64,000 nucleotides of DNA from Actinoplanes xinjiangensis (GCF_003148685.1 NZ_QGGR01000005.1:62001-126000), one strand, 5' to 3'; counted from the stretch's first letter, positions 53,191 through 63,777 are shown. The notes: generated from the sequence alone by a model not told the origin. Numbers and translations: made by a program.

Positions 53191-54375
53191 ATGCTTTCTG
53201 ACCGGAATCTTCCCGTGGCCGACGACCTGATCGCTCTGCTCACCGCGACCGGCACCGAGCCGCGGCCGGACAATCAGCTGGAAGCCCTCACCCTGGCGGT
53301 GGCCGCCGACCTCCCGGTACTGCTGTGGGGTGAGCCCGGCATCGGCAAGACCGCCACCCTCGAACAGCTCGCCGAGGGGCTCGGACTGCCGTTGACCACG
53401 GTGATCGCCAGCGTGCACGAGCCGTCGGACTTCGCCGGGCTGCCGGTCGTCGGCGACGACCCGGCGACACAGGGCGTGCCGATGGCGCCGCCGGACTGGG
53501 CGGTTCAGCTGGTACGCGCGGGCCGGGGCCTGCTGTTCCTGGACGAGTTGTCGACCGCCCCGCCCGCGGTGCAGGCGGCGCTGCTGCGGGTGGTGCTGGA
53601 ACGGCGGGTCGGCGCTCTGCGGCTGCCACCGGGCGTGCGCATCGTGGCCGCCGCCAACCCACGGTCGTCGGCCGCCGACGGGTGGGAGCTGAGCCCGCCG
53701 CTGGCCAACCGGTTCGTGCACCTGCAATGGACGTACGAACACGAGGTCGTGGTCCGCGGCCTGGCCGGCACGTGGCCGCGGGCGGTACTGCCACGGCTCG
53801 ACCCGGATCTGCTGGCGGCGGCGGTGGCGCGGGCCCGGCGGGCGGTGTGCGGATTCCTGGAGGCACGGCCGACGCTGGTGCACCGGCTGCCCGACAGTGA
53901 GGCCCGCCGGGGTGGTGCGTGGCCGTCGCCGCGCAGCTGGGACATGACGTTGCGGCTGATCGCGTTCGCCACCGCGGCCGGGGTGTCGCGGGAAGTACTG
54001 TCCATGCTGGTCCGCGGCACGGTCGGGGACGGTCCCGGCCTGGAACTGCTGGCTTTCGTCGACCGGCTCGACCTGCCCGACCCGGAGACGCTGCTCGCCG
54101 ACCCGGCCGCCGCGAACCTGCCGCACCGCGGTGACCTGCGGCAGGCCACCCTCGACGGTGTGGTCGAGGCGGTTCGCAAACGGCCGGACCGGTCCCGTTG
54201 GGATGCCGCGTGGGCGGTGCTGGTCCGGGCGCTGGAGACGGGCGCGCCGGACCTGGTGGTGGTGCCGGCCTCCACCCTGGCCGCCCTGCGCCGCGACGAA
54301 TGGCCGGTCCCGGTGGAGATGGAACGCCTGGCCCCGGTGGTCGGCCTCCGCCGGCGGGTGACGGCGGCCCGATGA
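53191..54375 (+). CDS. MoxR-family AAA+ ATPase
   Basis: 394 residues. Walker A LWGEPGIGKTATL, Walker B GLLFLDELSTAPP, sensor 1 RIVAAANPRSS, arginine-finger region LANRFVHLQW. MoxR ATPases remodel or activate VWA-domain partner proteins, and the next gene encodes such a partner with a 4-bp ATGA overlap. GGTGAT precedes the ATG at 53191; a GTG 12 bp upstream is less likely. Confidence 0.92.
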   Translation: MLSDRNLPVADDLIALLTATGTEPRPDNQLEALTLAVAADLPVLLWGEPGIGKTATLEQLAEGLGLPLTTVIASVHEPSDFAGLPVVGDDPATQGVPMAPPDWAVQLVRAGRGLLFLDELSTAPPAVQAALLRVVLERRVGALRLPPGVRIVAAANPRSSAADGWELSPPLANRFVHLQWTYEHEVVVRGLAGTWPRAVLPRLDPDLLAAAVARARRAVCGFLEARPTLVHRLPDSEARRGGAWPSPRSWDMTLRLIAFATAAGVSREVLSMLVRGTVGDGPGLELLAFVDRLDLPDPETLLADPAAANLPHRGDLRQATLDGVVEAVRKRPDRSRWDAAWAVLVRALETGAPDLVVVPASTLAALRRDEWPVPVEMERLAPVVGLRRRVTAAR

Positions 54376-55784
54376 CGACGACGGCAGGCGGCGGGTCACC
54401 GCAGATCGCCCGCAGCGGATCGCCGCCGACGGCACCACACGGCGGGGCACCGCACACGACACCACACCGCGGTTCGCCCCCGGCGGCACCACACCGCGGC
54501 TCGCCGCCGGCGGCACCACACCGCGGCTCGCCGCCGGCGGCACCACACCGCGGTTCGCCGCGGGCGGCCTTCACCCGGGAGGAATCCGACAAGTTGTACG
54601 CCGCCAGACTGTTCGCCGCCGAGGCGAGACCGTATCTGGCGACCGCGTTGTACGCCCTGAAACCGATCCTGTCGTGGACGGTCCCGACGATGGCCGTCGA
54701 CCGGTACTGGCGCTGCTACGTCTCCCCCGCTTTCGTGGCCGCGACACCCGTCGACGAGCTGGCCGGTGTCTGGGTGCACGAGGTCTCACACCTGCTGCGG
54801 GACCATCACGGCCGGGGTGAGCGGCTGGCCACCGAGAAGGACCTGACCGGCCCGGGCCACCGGCTGCGGATGAACATCGCCGCGGACTTCGAGATCAACG
54901 ACGACGTGTACGGCGACGGCCTGCCCCGCCCCGCCGGCGTGATCGGCCCCGAACTGCTGGGCCTGGCATCCGGGAAGCTCATGGAGGAGTACCTCCCGAT
55001 GATCGCGATGGGCCTGTACTCCCGGCAGCTGGTGTGGATCGACTGCGGCGGTGGCGCCGACGGGTCGGACCGCCCGTGGGAGCTGGGCCCGGACGGCGCG
55101 CACGGCCTGGACGAGCAGACGCGGGCGCTGGTCCGGTACCGGGTGGCGCAGGGACTCATCGGCCGCGGCGACGCGCCCGGCGGGTGGCAGCGCTGGGCCG
55201 AGAAGGTGGTGCATCCGCCGCAGCCGTGGCGTGAACTACTCGGCAGCGCGGTCCGGTCCGCCGTCTCGGCGCCGGGGGTCGGTGAGGACTACGTCTACCA
55301 CCGTCCGTCACGGCGTTCGTCGAGCCTGCCCGGGGTGATCCTGCCGAGCCTGCGCCGCCGCCCGCCCCGGGTGAGCGTGGTGATCGACACGTCGGGCTCG
55401 GTGAGTGACGCCGAACTCGGCAGCGCCCTCCTCGAGGTCGCCGCGATCACCCGGGCCGTCGGTGGCCGCCGTGACCTGGTGCGCGTCGTCTCCTGCGACG
55501 CGGCCGCGCACGTCACCGGCGAGATCTGCGAGTCCGAGGGCATCCCGCTGCTCGGTGGTGGCGGCACCGATCTCCGGGAGGGATTCGCGAAGGCCCTGGC
55601 GACCCGGCCGGCCCCGGACGTGATCGTGGTACTGACCGACGGGCAGACCCCGTGGCCCCAACGGCAGCCGCCGTGCCGCACGGTGATCGGCCTGTTCCCC
55701 CGTCCACGCTTCGTCGACGAGAACGACCCGGACTTCGAGCTGGACCTGCCCCCGTCCTGGGCGCGCGTGGTGACTCTCGGCTGA
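54372..55784 (+). CDS. DUF2201-type HExxH plus VWA protein
   Basis: 470 residues, overlapping the ATPase by 4 bp. The N-terminal ~70 residues are a tandem repeat of Ala-Pro-His-Arg-Gly-Ser-Pro-Pro-Ala (9-residue, 27-bp unit, about five copies). A metallopeptidase-like domain follows with HEVSHLLRDHHGR (HExxH) and NIAADFEINDD. The C-terminus is a VWA-like domain with the MIDAS motif DTSGSVS and a terminal VLTDGQTPWP. The family is often called a putative metallopeptidase (DUF2201). It is presumably the client or effector of the MoxR ATPase. Confidence 0.9.
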   Translation: MTTTAGGGSPQIARSGSPPTAPHGGAPHTTPHRGSPPAAPHRGSPPAAPHRGSPPAAPHRGSPRAAFTREESDKLYAARLFAAEARPYLATALYALKPILSWTVPTMAVDRYWRCYVSPAFVAATPVDELAGVWVHEVSHLLRDHHGRGERLATEKDLTGPGHRLRMNIAADFEINDDVYGDGLPRPAGVIGPELLGLASGKLMEEYLPMIAMGLYSRQLVWIDCGGGADGSDRPWELGPDGAHGLDEQTRALVRYRVAQGLIGRGDAPGGWQRWAEKVVHPPQPWRELLGSAVRSAVSAPGVGEDYVYHRPSRRSSSLPGVILPSLRRRPPRVSVVIDTSGSVSDAELGSALLEVAAITRAVGGRRDLVRVVSCDAAAHVTGEICESEGIPLLGGGGTDLREGFAKALATRPAPDVIVVLTDGQTPWPQRQPPCRTVIGLFPRPRFVDENDPDFELDLPPSWARVVTLG

Positions 55785-55884
55785 GCCGGGCCGGATCTCG
55801 CCGTCAGGGCGGCTCACCCGCGGGCATCACCCCCGCGGGAAACGGGGGGCGGTCCTGGCGGCGCTTCTTCAACCCACCCAACCC

Positions 55885-56387
55885 AGCTGGCCCTCACCGC
55901 CGCCTCAGCGGCTGGGAGACAGCGGTGAGAACCAGCCAGGAAGATCCAGCTGGCTCCCACCGCTGCCTCAACAGCCCCGAGACAACGGTGGAGACCAGCC
56001 AAGAAATCCAGCTGGCCCTCACCGCTGCCTCAACAGCCCCGAAACAGCGGTGGAGACCAGCCACGAAGATCCAGCTGGCCCTCACCGCTGCCTCAACAGC
56101 CCCGAAACAGCGGTGGAGACCAGCCACGAAGATCCAGCTGGCTCCCACCGCTGCCTCAACAGCCCCGAGACAACGGTGGAGACCAGCCAAGAAAATCCAG
56201 CTGGCTCCCACCGCTGCCTCAACAGCCCCGAGACAACGGTGGAGACCAGCCAAGAAAATCCAGCTGGCTCCCACCGCTGCCTCAACAGCCCCGAGACAAC
56301 GGTGGAGACCAGCCAAGAAAATCCAGCTGGCTCCCACCGCTGCCTCAACAGCCCCGAGACAACGGTGAGGACCAGCCGGGCATGATC
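55885..56387. repeat. Eight-unit, 63-bp tandem repeat (palindromic family members 8-15)
   Basis: Units start at 55885, 55948, 56010, 56073, 56136, 56199, 56262 and 56325. Each begins AGCTGG and carries CACCGCTGCC and, in inverted form, GACAACGGTGG or AACAGCGGTGG, ending ACCAGCC; so each unit is itself a hairpin related to those near 7 and 40 kb. Units 5-7 are almost identical, showing recent amplification; units 1 and 8 are the most diverged. It fills the 690-bp gap downstream of the DUF2201 gene, and no gene is seen in it. Confidence 0.95.
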
Positions 56388-56473
56388 CACGGTTGCGCGG
56401 ACGGCCCCGCAGATCTCGGGTGGTGAGGCCGGTGCCCACGCGACGGCGGGCCGGGGGCGGCGTCTGGCCTGGT

Positions 56474-57355
56474 TCAGCGGGGGCGGAGAGCGCCACGGAT
56501 CAGCGGGGTCACGACGGCGGCGAGACCAGCGGCTTCGGTGGCGGTGAGTGCCGGATCGGCCCGGCGGATCTCCAGTGCCTCGTCGAGGCCGTCGAGGGGC
56601 TCGCCGCCGGTGCGGTTCAGGAAGGCGGTGAGGAACGCGGCGGCCGCGACGGCATGCGGATGAGCCGGGGAGGCGGCGACCTGCGCCATGATCACCGCGG
56701 TGAGGCATACGTCGACGGCGGGCCGGCCCTGGGCGGCGTTGTGCCAGTCGATGACCACCGGGCCGCGGGAGGTCAGCATGACGTTGTCGGGATGCAGGTC
56801 ACGGTGCAGAATCCGGTCGCTGGAGGCTCCATTGCGCTGCGACGGAGGCCGGCGCGCGCCGGGGTCGCCGGAGGTAACGCCCGGGAGCCCGGCAGACCGG
56901 GCCGACACCGCGACCCCGGCAAGTCCGGCTGGCACCGCAAGCCCGGCAAGCCCGGCTGGCGCCGCGAGTCCGGCAGGCCCGGCTGGCCCCGCGAGCCCAG
57001 CGGACCGGGCTGGCACCGCGAGCCCAGCCGACCGGGCCGGCACCGCGAGCCCGGCGGACGGGGCGGGCAGCCGGTGCAGGCGCTCGTGGAGATCGACCAG
57101 GATCGCGGCGCCGTCGTCGACGCCGAGTTTCCCGGCGGTGAAGGCGTCCGTCATGGTGGGCCCGTCGAGCCGCTCCAGGATCATGTCGGCGCCACTCGCC
57201 GCGTGCACCTGCGGTACCGGATATCCGTGCCCGGCCAGGTACGTCATGATCTCGGCCTCGGCCGTCACGTCGTCGCCGCGCCGGTAGCGCCGCAGCACCC
57301 GCCGCTCGTCGATCGCGTAGACGTCGGCCTCGCGCCCGGAGCCGAGAAGATCCAT
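56474..57355 (-). CDS. Aminoglycoside phosphotransferase-like kinase with a low-complexity insert
   Basis: 293 residues. N-lobe LGSGREADVYAIDERRVLRRYRRGDDVTAEAEIMTYLAGHGYPVPQV; catalytic loop ILHRDLHPDNVML; metal motif VIDWHNAAQGRPAVD. Between residues about 98 and 178, where family members have a short turn, there are ~75 residues of Ala-Gly-Leu-Pro repeats built from 15-bp units. The fold is that of APH/choline kinases; the substrate is unknown and need not be an antibiotic. GACGGGC precedes the ATG. Confidence 0.85.
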   Translation of the reverse strand: MDLLGSGREADVYAIDERRVLRRYRRGDDVTAEAEIMTYLAGHGYPVPQVHAASGADMILERLDGPTMTDAFTAGKLGVDDGAAILVDLHERLHRLPAPSAGLAVPARSAGLAVPARSAGLAGPAGPAGLAAPAGLAGLAVPAGLAGVAVSARSAGLPGVTSGDPGARRPPSQRNGASSDRILHRDLHPDNVMLTSRGPVVIDWHNAAQGRPAVDVCLTAVIMAQVAASPAHPHAVAAAAFLTAFLNRTGGEPLDGLDEALEIRRADPALTATEAAGLAAVVTPLIRGALRPR

Positions 57356-57464
57356 GCCCGTCACGCTACCGACACGGCGCGAGGCCGCCCGGCAGACGCC
57401 GGACGGCCTCGTCAAAGCTTGCCCCGGTCACCGCGGGAAGGCCCCCGATGACCCGAACGACCGC

Positions 57465-57555
57465 TCAGTGCAGCACGACCGGATTGAGCCTGATGACCGG
57501 TCAGTGCAGCACGACCGGGGTGAGCCGGAGGAGCGGTCAGTGCAGGACGACCGGG
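57465..57555. repeat. 36-bp repeats copying the 3' end of the exporter gene
   Basis: TCAGTGCAG, with GACGACCGG or CACGACCGG following, occurs at 57465, 57501 and 57537, exactly 36 bp apart. The copy at 57537 contains the stop and last codons of the DHA2 exporter; the other two are downstream duplicates. Confidence 0.88.
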
Positions 57556-59108
57556 GTGGCGCCCTTCTCCTCGTCGAGCAGGTGCGACTCCTCGCGCTTG
57601 CGCGGCAGGAACAGCGCCGGAATCAAAGTCAGCAGCACCAGGACGAAGCCGACCGTGAACGTGGTGGCGAACGCGTCGGCCGCGAACTCCAGGCCCCGCT
57701 CCAGCAGGCCGGGGTCGGGGAACCCGGCCACCGCCTCCGGCTTCATCTGGCCGGCGATGGCGAGACCGGCCTCGGTGACCGGGTCGCTGCCCGGCGGGAC
57801 GGGCACGCCGGGAACAGGCGGTGACTCGTTCAGCTCGGAGGTCAGGATCACCGACATCACGGCGCCGCCGACCGACCCGGCGATCTGCTGAAGGATGTTG
57901 AGCAGCGTCGAGCCGCGGGCCACCTCGTGGTTGGTGAGGGTGCGCAGCGCCGATGTCATGATCGGCATCATGGTGCCGCCCATGCCGAGGCCCATCACGA
58001 ACAGCGAGCCGCACAGCAGAACGTACGACGTGTCGGTGCCGACCTGGGTGAAGGCGAAGAACCCGGCCGCGATCAGGAGCAGCGCGAACGGAACGGTCCG
58101 CCCGACCGGGACCTTGTCGGCGAGCATGCCGGCGATCGGCATGGTGACCATGGCGCCGATGCCCTGCGGGGCCATCAGCAGGCCGGCGTGCAGCGTCGAC
58201 TCGCCGTGGATCTGCAGGAAGTAGCTGGGGAAGAGCAGCCCGGCGCCCATGAACGCCACGGTGAACACGGCCAGCGTGATCGACGCGACGGTCAGGTTGC
58301 GGTTGCGCAGCAGGCGCAGGTCGAGCAGCGGGTGCCGCGGCTTGAACGAGTAGAAGATGAACCCGATCACCAGCAGCGCGCCGACGAGCATCGGGACCCA
58401 CACCTTGGTGGCGCTGATGCTCTGCTCCTCGGGCAGCGTGGAGACGCCGTAGAGGAAGAGGGCGAGACCGGGCGACAGCATCAGCATGCCGATGAAGTCG
58501 AACGACTCGGACGGCTCGGGGGTGTCCTTCGGGAGCACGATCTGGGCGTAGATCAGCGCGCCGATACCGATCGGCAGGTTGATCAGGAAGATCCAGTGCC
58601 AGCTGTACGAGTCGATGAGCCAGCCGCCGAGGATGGGGCCGCTGATCGGGCCGAGCAGCATCGGGATGCCGAGGACCGCCATCAGCCGGCCGATGCGCTC
58701 GGGCCCGGCCGCCTTGGTCATGATCGTCATGCCGAGCGGCATGAGCATGCCACCGCCGAGGCCCTGGAGCACCCGGTAGGCCACGAGCTGCCCGATGCTG
58801 TCCGCGGTGGCGCAGAGCACCGAGCCGAGGGTGAACAGCAGGAGCGCGGCCATGTAGAGGCGTTTGGTACCGAATCGGTCGGCGGCCCAGCCGGTCAGCG
58901 GGATGACCGTGGCCAGGGCCAGGGTGTATCCGGTCATGGTCCAGGCGACCTCGGCGTACGTCGCGCCGAACTTCTCCATGAAGGTCGGGATCGCGACGCT
59001 GACCACGGTGACGTCGAGGATCGACATGATAGCGCCGAGGACGACAACCCCGGCGACCTTGAGTACGGCGCCGTCCAGTTTCGCCGGCGCCGAGGTCTGA
59101 CTGCTCAC
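57537..59108 (-). CDS. DHA2-family (EmrB/QacA-type) MFS drug exporter
   Basis: 523 residues, 14 membrane segments. Motif A is seen in LTGWAADRFGTKRLYM, motif C in GIPMLLGPISGPILGGWLID, and the N-terminal SILDVTVVSVAIPTF (motif D1) is characteristic of the 14-TM group. It exports lipophilic drugs by proton antiport. GGAGATGTT precedes the GTG. Its coding end is duplicated just downstream. Confidence 0.93.
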   Translation of the reverse strand: MSSQTSAPAKLDGAVLKVAGVVVLGAIMSILDVTVVSVAIPTFMEKFGATYAEVAWTMTGYTLALATVIPLTGWAADRFGTKRLYMAALLLFTLGSVLCATADSIGQLVAYRVLQGLGGGMLMPLGMTIMTKAAGPERIGRLMAVLGIPMLLGPISGPILGGWLIDSYSWHWIFLINLPIGIGALIYAQIVLPKDTPEPSESFDFIGMLMLSPGLALFLYGVSTLPEEQSISATKVWVPMLVGALLVIGFIFYSFKPRHPLLDLRLLRNRNLTVASITLAVFTVAFMGAGLLFPSYFLQIHGESTLHAGLLMAPQGIGAMVTMPIAGMLADKVPVGRTVPFALLLIAAGFFAFTQVGTDTSYVLLCGSLFVMGLGMGGTMMPIMTSALRTLTNHEVARGSTLLNILQQIAGSVGGAVMSVILTSELNESPPVPGVPVPPGSDPVTEAGLAIAGQMKPEAVAGFPDPGLLERGLEFAADAFATTFTVGFVLVLLTLIPALFLPRKREESHLLDEEKGATPVVLH

Positions 59109-59166
59109 AACATCTCCACAGGTAGGACGGCATTCCGGAGCTTAGTGACGAGGTACGACACGGTTC

Positions 59167-59754
59167 TCAGGATTTATCGGTGTCACCGGAATCCGCGGGC
59201 CCGGATCGACGCACCCATGCCGAAGCGAGTATTCCCAGGCCATTGGCGGTCCAGTGCAGGACGAACGGGGCGATGATCCCCCCGGAGGCAGCGCGGAGAA
59301 TGCTGAGAAGAACGCCCGCGAGGGTGGTGAACGCCACTTCCCCTCTGTCCGGAAGATGCCAGAACCCGAAGAGAACGGCCGTGATCACGGTCGCCCAGAC
59401 CACTCCGTGACCGTCGGCGATCAGCGCCCACAGCACTCCGCGGAACGCCACCTCCTCGAAGACGACCGTCGAGAGGGGCACGCCGATCAGGGCCTTGCGG
59501 ACCGGGTGGTCGTAGGAGCGGGCGGCCAGCGCACGGCGCCCGGCGGGGACGAGCAGGACGATGCCGTATCCGGCGGTCATCGCGCACGCGGCGCCCAGGG
59601 CGTACCCCCAGCCGGTCAGCGGCGGAACCCGGCCGGAGACCGCGACCAGCAGCGCCGCGGCGAGCGGCCCGGTGCAGGACTGCGCCCGTGCCGGCCCGCG
59701 GTGGTTCCAGACACGGACCGCCGCCATGATCAGCAGGACGGCGGCGAGGGTCAC
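59167..59754 (-). CDS. CPBP-family intramembrane protease
   Basis: 195 residues from a GTG that overlaps the upstream gene by 4 bp. Five membrane segments. The three CPBP/Rce1 motifs are present: EEVAFRGVLWAL (EExxxR), FGFWHLPDRG, and VLHWTANGLG. The family processes prenylated proteins in eukaryotes; in bacteria it is linked to self-immunity and peptide maturation. Its partner here is the small upstream protein. Confidence 0.88.
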   Translation of the reverse strand: MTLAAVLLIMAAVRVWNHRGPARAQSCTGPLAAALLVAVSGRVPPLTGWGYALGAACAMTAGYGIVLLVPAGRRALAARSYDHPVRKALIGVPLSTVVFEEVAFRGVLWALIADGHGVVWATVITAVLFGFWHLPDRGEVAFTTLAGVLLSILRAASGGIIAPFVLHWTANGLGILASAWVRRSGPADSGDTDKS

Positions 59755-60197
59755 GCGTCGGCGAAGGAGACGACGACCTGGCCGAAGACCCGCGGGTCCT
59801 CCTCGTCCCAGGGCAGGATCAGGGACAGCTCGACACCCGGGGCGGCCTCGACGGTGAACACGCGCTCCTCCTCGGTCACCGGCAGGTGCGCGGCGAGCCG
59901 GTCGACGACCTCCCGCCATGGCAGCGTGAGCAGGTCGATCCCGCGGAACCGCAGCGAGTCGGGCTCGGCGGCGTCGTCCCACAGAGTGCCCTCGAACCTG
60001 ATCGACTCGATCCGCCGGTTGTCGTGACCACGGCGCGGGGTGATCGACAGGCCGCTGCTCCGGTAGACCGTCCAGGCACCGCCCATGCACATCCAGGACG
60101 GGCTGCCGAAATGGCGCAGAGCCGCCTCGACCCGGTCGTACTCCATGCCGAGGCGCACCGGCCCGACCGCCGGGGCGGTATCGAGATCGATCAGCAT
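59751..60197 (-). CDS. Uncharacterised protein coupled to CPBP protease
   Basis: 148 residues. AAGGTGACC precedes the ATG at 60197. The sequence (VGPVRLGMEYDRVEAALRHFGSPSW, SGLSITPRRGHDNRRIESIRFEG, GIDLLTLPWREVVDRLAAHLPVTEEE) resembles small soluble actinobacterial proteins whose role is unknown. It has no membrane segment. It is divergent from the EF-G-like transcript. Confidence 0.75.
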   Translation of the reverse strand: MLIDLDTAPAVGPVRLGMEYDRVEAALRHFGSPSWMCMGGAWTVYRSSGLSITPRRGHDNRRIESIRFEGTLWDDAAEPDSLRFRGIDLLTLPWREVVDRLAAHLPVTEEERVFTVEAAPGVELSLILPWDEEDPRVFGQVVVSFADA

Positions 60198-60215
60198 GAC
60201 CGTCACCTTAATCGC

Positions 60216-60245
60216 TCGACACCGTCGGCGCGGCTCTCGTACCGT
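60216..60245 (+). promoter_or_regulatory. Putative promoter of the leader peptide and EF-G-like gene
   Basis: TCGACA (60216-60221) and TACCGT (60240-60245) with an 18-bp spacer, preceded by the AT-rich CTTAATC. The predicted transcript starts about 29 nt before the leader ATG. Assignment is by eye. Confidence 0.4.
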
Positions 60246-60280
60246 GGCGCCATCACCGCGACCGGAGAGGAGACACGGCC

Positions 60281-60388
60281 ATGCGCTACCGCACCGCCGT
60301 CGTCATTCCCGTGTCGCGTTTCGAGCTGATCCTCGTGTCTGGTGTGGCCGGCTCCGGCTGCGCCACCGGGGCTGGTCTCTGCCTGTAA
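60281..60388 (+). CDS. 35-residue leader peptide upstream of the TetM-like gene
   Basis: ATG at 60281 follows a strong GGAGAGGAG. The frame runs 35 codons to TAA. The peptide starts MRYRTAVVIPVSRFELILVS and ends in a Gly/Ala/Cys-rich stretch. Its last codons lie in a small hairpin (GCCTG-TAA-CAGGC, 60381-60393), and further pairing (GGCG...CGCC) follows. The main gene starts 45 bp later. Short translated leaders with alternative hairpins control tetM-type genes by ribosome stalling or transcription attenuation; the same is inferred here. Confidence 0.65.
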   Translation: MRYRTAVVIPVSRFELILVSGVAGSGCATGAGLCL

Positions 60389-60433
60389 CAGGCGCGGTCC
60401 GCCTTCCGATCAGACTCGAGAGAATCCAAGATC

Positions 60434-62284
<1,851 letters not shown>

Positions 62285-62290
62285 GTGACG

Positions 62291-62322
62291 GGCGGGCCCG
62301 GGGTGCACGCCCCGGGCCCGCC
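62291..62322. terminator. Bidirectional terminator
   Basis: GGCGGGCCCGGGG and its exact complement (13 bp) around TGCACG lie between the EF-G-like stop and the convergent nucleotidyltransferase stop. Confidence 0.85.
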
Positions 62323-63777
62323 TCAGGACCGGTCCAGGGCGAGGGCCAGCCGGCGCAGCCAGTGCCGGGCGGTCCCCGCCACCTGCGGGTACTCGTCGGC
62401 GAAGTTGTCCCAGTCCACGTCATGCCAGCTCAGCGGCGTGACGGCGGAGAACTCCAGGGCCTCGTCGCCGAGTTCCGGGAGCAGCAGTTCACGGACCAGC
62501 TCGACGTCGACCGTGGTGTGCTCGGCGAGCAGCACCGCGTCGTACAGATCCTTGCCCTGCGGGTACCGGTCGGTGGCCAGCCACAGCAGTTTCCAGGCCA
62601 GGGACAACTCCGCGGTCGCTCCCAGGACCAGGGGCTTCACACCCGCAAGCGCGACCGGCTCCGGCTCGATCGGCAGATCCTCACCGAACACCACGTCGAT
62701 CTGGACGCTGCCGTCGGGAACGCCGGGCGCCGAGAAAGGGATGACGAGCCGGCGGCCGTCAGCTCGCTCGTACGTCCAGATCGCCGACTCGCTCGCTTCG
62801 CCGGGCCGCAGGCCGGCCCGGAACGCCGCCTGCTTGACACCGTCGAGCAGTTCCCGCGCCTCCTGGCTGTCGCTGGTGACGCTCACCGGCGTGACGACGA
62901 AGTCCAGATCACCGGGCCGCCGTGCATCGTCACCCACCCAGGCCCGCATCAGCGCGCTGCCCCGCAGCACCAGATGCTCCGCCCAGCGGCTGTCGCCCAG
63001 CACGGTGAGCAGGTCGTTCATCGCTCTTTCCCGGGCCGAGCGCCAGCGCCGGCCGACCTCCGGATCGGCGAAGACCGGCTCGCCCGGCCGATAGGCGTTG
63101 TCGAACTGCTTGAGTGCGGGGTCGAAGGCCAGCAGTTGCTCGACGTCACGACCGCCCGGCACCGGCCGGAACGTGGCCGGCATGCCCTGCCGGACGAGTC
63201 CTCCGACGGTGCGCCGCTGGTGGTGGAGCACCCGCTCCGGCGTCAACCAGCCCGCGTCCCACCCGGGGTTGCTGTCGTGCCGGACGCACCACCGCCGGAT
63301 CGAGACGAACTCCAGACCGAGTTCCCGCAGGCCCACCGACAGCGTGGCGAGACTCGCGGTGGCAGCGTCCGCGTCGGTGTCCGCGCAGCGCTGGACCACG
63401 ATCGGACGCGGGTCACGGCACAGCCCGGCGCCACTGACGTCGAGGAGGTCGGCGAGCGCGATGACCGTGGCCACCCGGTCCGGCTCCGACCGCAACTCGA
63501 TGTGATGCTCGAAATCGCGCTCAGCCGGCCGGGCCTCGTCGGCCGGTGCCAGGGTGCGGGTCCGGACCGGCCGCATCCATGACCGTTCGCTCCGTTCGAT
63601 CATCCCGGTCCACTCGCGGACGACCGCCGCGCCGCCGGGCACCACCAGCATCGGCTGCGAGCGGTGCCGGCCGCGGTCCAGCCGGACGTGCCGGAACTCC
63701 AGGCCGTGCCGGCCGGCGAATTCAGCGAGCGCATGGCCCAGGGCGCCGTCCACGGTGATCAGACTGATCATGGTCAT
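62323..63777 (-). CDS. Large protein with C-terminal AbiEii-type nucleotidyltransferase domain
   Basis: 484 residues; the ATG overlaps the upstream GNAT stop by 4 bp. The first ~190 residues are an unrecognised domain (MISLITVDGALGHALAEFAGRHGLEFRHVRLDRGRHRSQPMLVVPGG). The C-terminal half carries the nucleotidyltransferase motif LVLRGSALMRAWVGDDARRPGDLDFVV (GS...DxD) and LAWKLLWLATDRYPQGKDLYDAVLL, as in AbiEii/MenA-type toxins. Such enzymes add nucleotides to tRNA or proteins in type IV toxin-antitoxin systems. No AbiEi antitoxin gene is seen in the window. Confidence 0.83.
   Translation of the reverse strand: MTMISLITVDGALGHALAEFAGRHGLEFRHVRLDRGRHRSQPMLVVPGGAAVVREWTGMIERSERSWMRPVRTRTLAPADEARPAERDFEHHIELRSEPDRVATVIALADLLDVSGAGLCRDPRPIVVQRCADTDADAATASLATLSVGLRELGLEFVSIRRWCVRHDSNPGWDAGWLTPERVLHHQRRTVGGLVRQGMPATFRPVPGGRDVEQLLAFDPALKQFDNAYRPGEPVFADPEVGRRWRSARERAMNDLLTVLGDSRWAEHLVLRGSALMRAWVGDDARRPGDLDFVVTPVSVTSDSQEARELLDGVKQAAFRAGLRPGEASESAIWTYERADGRRLVIPFSAPGVPDGSVQIDVVFGEDLPIEPEPVALAGVKPLVLGATAELSLAWKLLWLATDRYPQGKDLYDAVLLAEHTTVDVELVRELLLPELGDEALEFSAVTPLSWHDVDWDNFADEYPQVAGTARHWLRRLALALDRS

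Noticed and set aside
55894..56708. Long minus-strand open frames across the 63-bp repeat array
   Set aside because: The repeated protein sequence only reflects the DNA repeat; unit lengths of 62-63 bp keep a frame open by chance, and there is no start or family match.
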